The translations under genes and the position numbers were made by a program. The notes under the pieces were generated by a model that was not told where the DNA came from, did not search any database, and saw only the letters and a program-made list of their open reading frames with translations. Positions 61,390 through 64,000 of a stretch of 64,000 nucleotides of DNA are shown here, one piece after another. The stretch's first letter is position 1, and every line of letters starts with the position of its first letter. Source of the DNA: Anaerolineales bacterium UBA2181 (GTDB taxonomy: Bacteria; Chloroflexota; Anaerolineae; Promineifilales; UBA4811); the NCBI GenBank assembly GCA_002328075.1, contig DCVT01000012.1:5442-69441 (forward strand). The letters run 5' to 3'.

Positions 61390-61666
61390 CAGTTGAGGAT
61401 CAGTGATGGCAATCCAACCTGAATCCGGCGCAGCTATGAACCAGCTCGCACTGCACCAGCCAGTGGGATTGCCCCTGGTCACCAATGGCCCCGACAACGC
61501 TAAACCAAACGCCAATAATGACGTCTATCGGCGTGGGCGTTTCTGGGGCCAACCGCCGGTCTAACCGGCAGGACAACCTGGCAAACCAAGCCGCCCACAT
61601 CTTTCCGAGTGGGCGGTTTCTCTTTATGAATGCAGCCCACTCCCAGCAATCAAAAAGGAGAGGATC
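61390..61666 (+). promoter_or_regulatory. Long structured aspS leader, candidate attenuator/riboswitch
   Basis: Pairings seen: GGCAATCC (~61412) with GGATTGCC (~61468); ACGCC with GGCGT around a loop containing a GAC (Asp) codon (~61510-61540); GCCGGT-CTA-ACCGGC (~61556-61569); then an intrinsic terminator ~43 bases before the start codon. The plan resembles tRNA-responsive T-box leaders of synthetase genes, but the conserved T-box sequence was not found. Confidence 0.5.
61588..61624 (+). terminator. Terminator inside the aspS leader
   Basis: AAGCCGCCCAC (61588-61598), 10-base loop, GTGGGCGGTTT, then CTCTTT. Premature termination here would control aspS. Confidence 0.75.
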
Positions 61667-63430
61667 ATGTTAAAGAATAGGAACTGTGGCGAATTGCGAG
61701 GCGAACACACGGGTCAGCAGGTCACGCTGGCCGGGTGGGTGAATCGGCGGCGCGACCTGGGTGGGCTGATCTTTATCGACCTGCGCGACCACGACGGCGT
61801 CACCCAGGTGGTGGCGAACCCGGCCGTGTCACAGGAAGTGCTGCGCGTGGCTGAAACTCTGCGCCCGGAGTACGTGGTGCAGGTCGAGGGCACCGTGAAC
61901 CCGCGGCCGGCCGGGATGGCGAACTTGGATCTGCCGACCGGCGAAATCGAGGTGGTTGCCCACCACATCCAGGTGCTCAACGCCGCCAAGACTCCTCCCT
62001 TTCTCATCCATCGGGAAGAGGACGAGTTGGAGGCGCTGCGGCTCAGATATCGCTACCTGGACCTGCGCCGCGCCCGAATGCAGCGCAACCTGCTCATCCG
62101 CCATCGGGCGGTCAAGTTCATCCGCGACTACCTTGACCTGCGGGGTTTTCTGGAGGTGGAAACCCCTATCCTGTTCAAGAGCACACCTGAGGGGGCGCGC
62201 GACTATCTAGTGCCCAGTCGCGTCCATCCGGGCAAGTTTTATGCGCTGCCGCAGAGCCCGCAACAGCTGAAGCAGCTGCTGATGGTCGCCGGGGTGGAGC
62301 GGTATTTTCAGATTGCGCGTTGCTTTCGCGACGAGGACCAGCGGGCAGATCGCCAACCCGAGTTCACCCAGCTGGACCTGGAGATGAGCTTTGTCGATCG
62401 GGAAGACATCCTCCAACTGGCTGAAGGGCTGATGATCGGTATGGTAGCGCACGCCTGCGAAAAGCGAACAAGCACCGTACCATTTCCTCGACTGACCTAC
62501 GCCGAGGCGCTGGCTCGCTATGGCACCGACCGGCCGGACCTCCGTTTTGGTTTAGAGCTGGTGGACCTCACGGCGGTGGCGGGCCGCAGCGAGTTCCGCG
62601 TGTTTCGGGAAGCGGCCGAGTCCGGCAACGTGGTCAAAGGGCTTTGTGCCCCGGGTTGCAGCGACTATTCGCGCAAGCAGTTGGTCGAGTTAGAGGCTCT
62701 GGTACAGGAAGAAGGAGCCAAAGGGCTGGCCTGGGTTGCCTTGAACCCGGATGCAACCGTCCGCTCATCGGTCGCCAAGTTCTTTTCGCAGGAGCTGATG
62801 GCTGACCTGCTGGCGGCGGCTGGCGCCCAGCCGGGCGATCTGCTGCTGGTCGTGGCGGACCGAACCGCCGTCGCCAACGCGGCGCTCGACGTACTTCGGA
62901 GGGAAATGGCCCTTCGCCTGGACCTCATCGACCGCCGGGAACTGGCCTTTGCCTGGGTCATTGACTTTCCGCTGGTCCTCTGGAATGAGCAAGAGCAACG
63001 CTGGGACCCCAGTCATCACCTTTTCACGTCGCCGCAGGAGCAGGATATTCCCCTGTTGGAGACCGACCCGGGCGCGGCCAAGAGCAACCAATACGACCTG
63101 ATCTGCAACGGCTTCGAGGTGGGCGGCGGCAGCATACGGATCCACCAGCGGGAGTTGCAGGAAAAGGTGATGAGGCTCATCGGCCTGACCATGGAACAGG
63201 CCCGCGCGCAGTTCGGCCACCTGCTGGAGGCATTTGAGTACGGCACCCCACCGCACGGCGGCATCGCCCCGGGCATCGACCGCCTGGTGATGCTCATGGC
63301 GGGCGAGCCCAACATACGCGAGGTGACCGCTTTTCCCAAGAGCCAGAACGCGGCCGACCTGATGGCTAACGCGCCTTCGGAGGTCGATAGCGGGCAGCTA
63401 AAAGAGCTGCACATCCGCCTGGATCTCTAG
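61667..63430 (+). CDS. aspS: Aspartyl-tRNA synthetase
   Basis: 587 residues, bacterial-type length. OB anticodon-binding domain (VTLAGWVNRRRDLGGLIFIDLRDHDG), class II motifs (FLEVETPIL; QSPQQLKQLLMVAGVERYFQIARCFRDED; GIAPGIDRLVMLMAG) and the bacterial GAD insert domain (~290-420). The AKAP/flipping loop residues cannot settle whether it also charges tRNA-Asn; no gatCAB is in view. AAAGGAGAGG precedes the ATG. Confidence 0.98.
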   Translation: MLKNRNCGELRGEHTGQQVTLAGWVNRRRDLGGLIFIDLRDHDGVTQVVANPAVSQEVLRVAETLRPEYVVQVEGTVNPRPAGMANLDLPTGEIEVVAHHIQVLNAAKTPPFLIHREEDELEALRLRYRYLDLRRARMQRNLLIRHRAVKFIRDYLDLRGFLEVETPILFKSTPEGARDYLVPSRVHPGKFYALPQSPQQLKQLLMVAGVERYFQIARCFRDEDQRADRQPEFTQLDLEMSFVDREDILQLAEGLMIGMVAHACEKRTSTVPFPRLTYAEALARYGTDRPDLRFGLELVDLTAVAGRSEFRVFREAAESGNVVKGLCAPGCSDYSRKQLVELEALVQEEGAKGLAWVALNPDATVRSSVAKFFSQELMADLLAAAGAQPGDLLLVVADRTAVANAALDVLRREMALRLDLIDRRELAFAWVIDFPLVLWNEQEQRWDPSHHLFTSPQEQDIPLLETDPGAAKSNQYDLICNGFEVGGGSIRIHQRELQEKVMRLIGLTMEQARAQFGHLLEAFEYGTPPHGGIAPGIDRLVMLMAGEPNIREVTAFPKSQNAADLMANAPSEVDSGQLKELHIRLDL

Positions 63431-63525
63431 CCAGGCGCCGCCCTGTGTCAACGCCCTAGACCGGCGAAGGCAGGGCGGTGTCAATTCCGTCTGGACCGGT
63501 GATCTGTACCGCCGACGGACGGCTG
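63431..63525 (+). other. aspS 3' region with hairpins
   Basis: CCGCCCTG (~63440) pairs with CAGGGCGG (~63472), and CCGTC with GACGG around ~63487-63516, just before the terminator. Could be 3' UTR structure or a small RNA. Confidence 0.35.
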
Positions 63526-63560
63526 ACCGGGCAGCGACCCCACCGCTGCCCGGTCTTTTG
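63526..63560 (+). terminator. aspS terminator
   Basis: ACCGGGCAGCG, loop ACCCCAC, CGCTGCCCGGT, then CTTTTGTTT: an 11-bp perfect intrinsic terminator. Confidence 0.92.
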
Positions 63561-63980
63561 TTTCTCCTTGCCCTCGCTGTGAAACCGATCTCTCCCCTGG
63601 ATTTCCTCGTGCCAACTGGCAGGAATGCCCGGTGGACGTTTGCGTTAATGAGATCCCCCAGTCCCGCCCTCACAACGCTGGATCTGTCGATACCTGGCGG
63701 GCCGGGTCAGCAATCTCCACCCCCACCGATGGCAGCGCGGCCAGACGGGCTCCGGGTCGGCCGAGACGCACCGCGCGCGAGCAGGTCAGTCCTGCTCCAA
63801 AGAGTGGCGTGCCCCGTCTGCTGGAACCGGAACGAGACGCCAGTGCGCCCCGGCCTCCGAGCCGGCCGGGACGCACCCACGTCTGGAGGAAAAACGAGCA
63901 GTGGGCAGAGCAGTACCCCTGCCCAGCTTTCGCTGAGCCTCACCCTCCAATCGGAAGTCCTGTCGATAGCTGATATGAGG
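63561..63980. other. Gene-less G+C-rich stretch at the right end
   Basis: No convincing frame. Contains hairpins GAGCAGG/CCTGCTC (63779-63797) and GGGCAG/CTGCCC (63903-63924) and a near-repeat (TCGGCCGAGACGCACC near 63757, CCGGCCGGGACGCACC near 63861). Confidence 0.4.
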
Positions 63981-64000
63981 GTGTTGAAAAACACGCCAAA
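63973..64000. repeat. Possible insertion-sequence end at window edge
   Basis: GGGTGTTGAAAAACACGCC contains GTGTT-GAAA-AACAC and resembles terminal inverted repeats of some insertion sequences (GGGTGTTGAAAAA type). The rest would lie outside the window. Confidence 0.3.

Noticed and set aside
61390..61666. Calling the aspS leader a T-box riboswitch outright
   Set aside because: The length, terminator and structure fit, but the conserved T-box sequence is not present in recognisable form, so it is only a candidate leader.
1..64000. CRISPR arrays, rRNA, complete transposons or prophage
   Set aside because: No regularly spaced repeats, rRNA-like sequence, transposase or phage gene was seen on either strand.

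Overview
The window is one contiguous, GC-rich chromosomal segment that reads like a Chloroflexota (Anaerolineae/Caldilineae-like) genome. This placement is inferred from gene content and arrangement: recA-recX-rny, a nickel superoxide dismutase with its protease, paired S41 peptidases, a large set of polytopic GT-C-type glycosyltransferases, and good sigma-A-like promoters (TTGACA-17-TATAAT type). No rRNA, tRNA, CRISPR array or complete transposon was found.

Layout. (1) 1-3419, minus: the 5' 1139 codons of a very large exported protein with repeated DUF11-like modules, running off the left edge. (2) 3.7-12.1 kb: a small Arg-rich ORF, then on the minus strand an OsmC-like protein and, in a row, an N-terminal-nucleophile asparaginase, a Nudix hydrolase, an ABC-F ATPase and a two-gene heterodimeric ABC exporter. 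(3) 12.2-27.0 kb, plus: thpR, then seven large polytopic glycosyltransferase-like proteins and one O-antigen-ligase/TPR protein, often with overlapping ends: a cell-surface glycan or glycoprotein locus. (4) 27.2-30.9 kb: recA, recX, rny. (5) 31.0-39.8 kb, minus: the classical rpsB-tsf-pyrH-frr-uppS-cdsA cluster continuing into fbp and rho, followed by a LysM/M23 peptidase.

(6) 39.8-52.1 kb, minus, is the most unusual part: aconitase X (two subunits), a succinyl-CoA-synthetase-type beta subunit carrying a C-terminal double 4Fe-4S ferredoxin-like domain, its alpha subunit, a citryl-CoA-lyase-type protein, an HD-fold protein lacking one canonical His, an aconitase/isopropylmalate-dehydratase pair, a QueG-like Fe-S protein, an isocitrate/isopropylmalate dehydrogenase, an MmgE/PrpD protein and an MFS transporter. 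Three unrelated dehydratase families plus a split ATP-citrate-lyase-like module suggest an undescribed tricarboxylate (citrate or substituted-citrate) pathway; the substrate cannot be read from sequence.

(7) 52.2-64 kb: upp divergent from a probably leaderless HAD phosphatase, ruvB, a DUF456 membrane protein, a HEAT/DUF123/Trm112 trio on the minus strand, two overlapping CtpA-type proteases, smpB, sodN-sodX and aspS. Several genes (recX, the first S41 protease, aspS) have intrinsic-terminator-like hairpins in their 5' regions, suggesting attenuation. The last ~440 bases have no convincing gene and end in a hairpin resembling an IS end.
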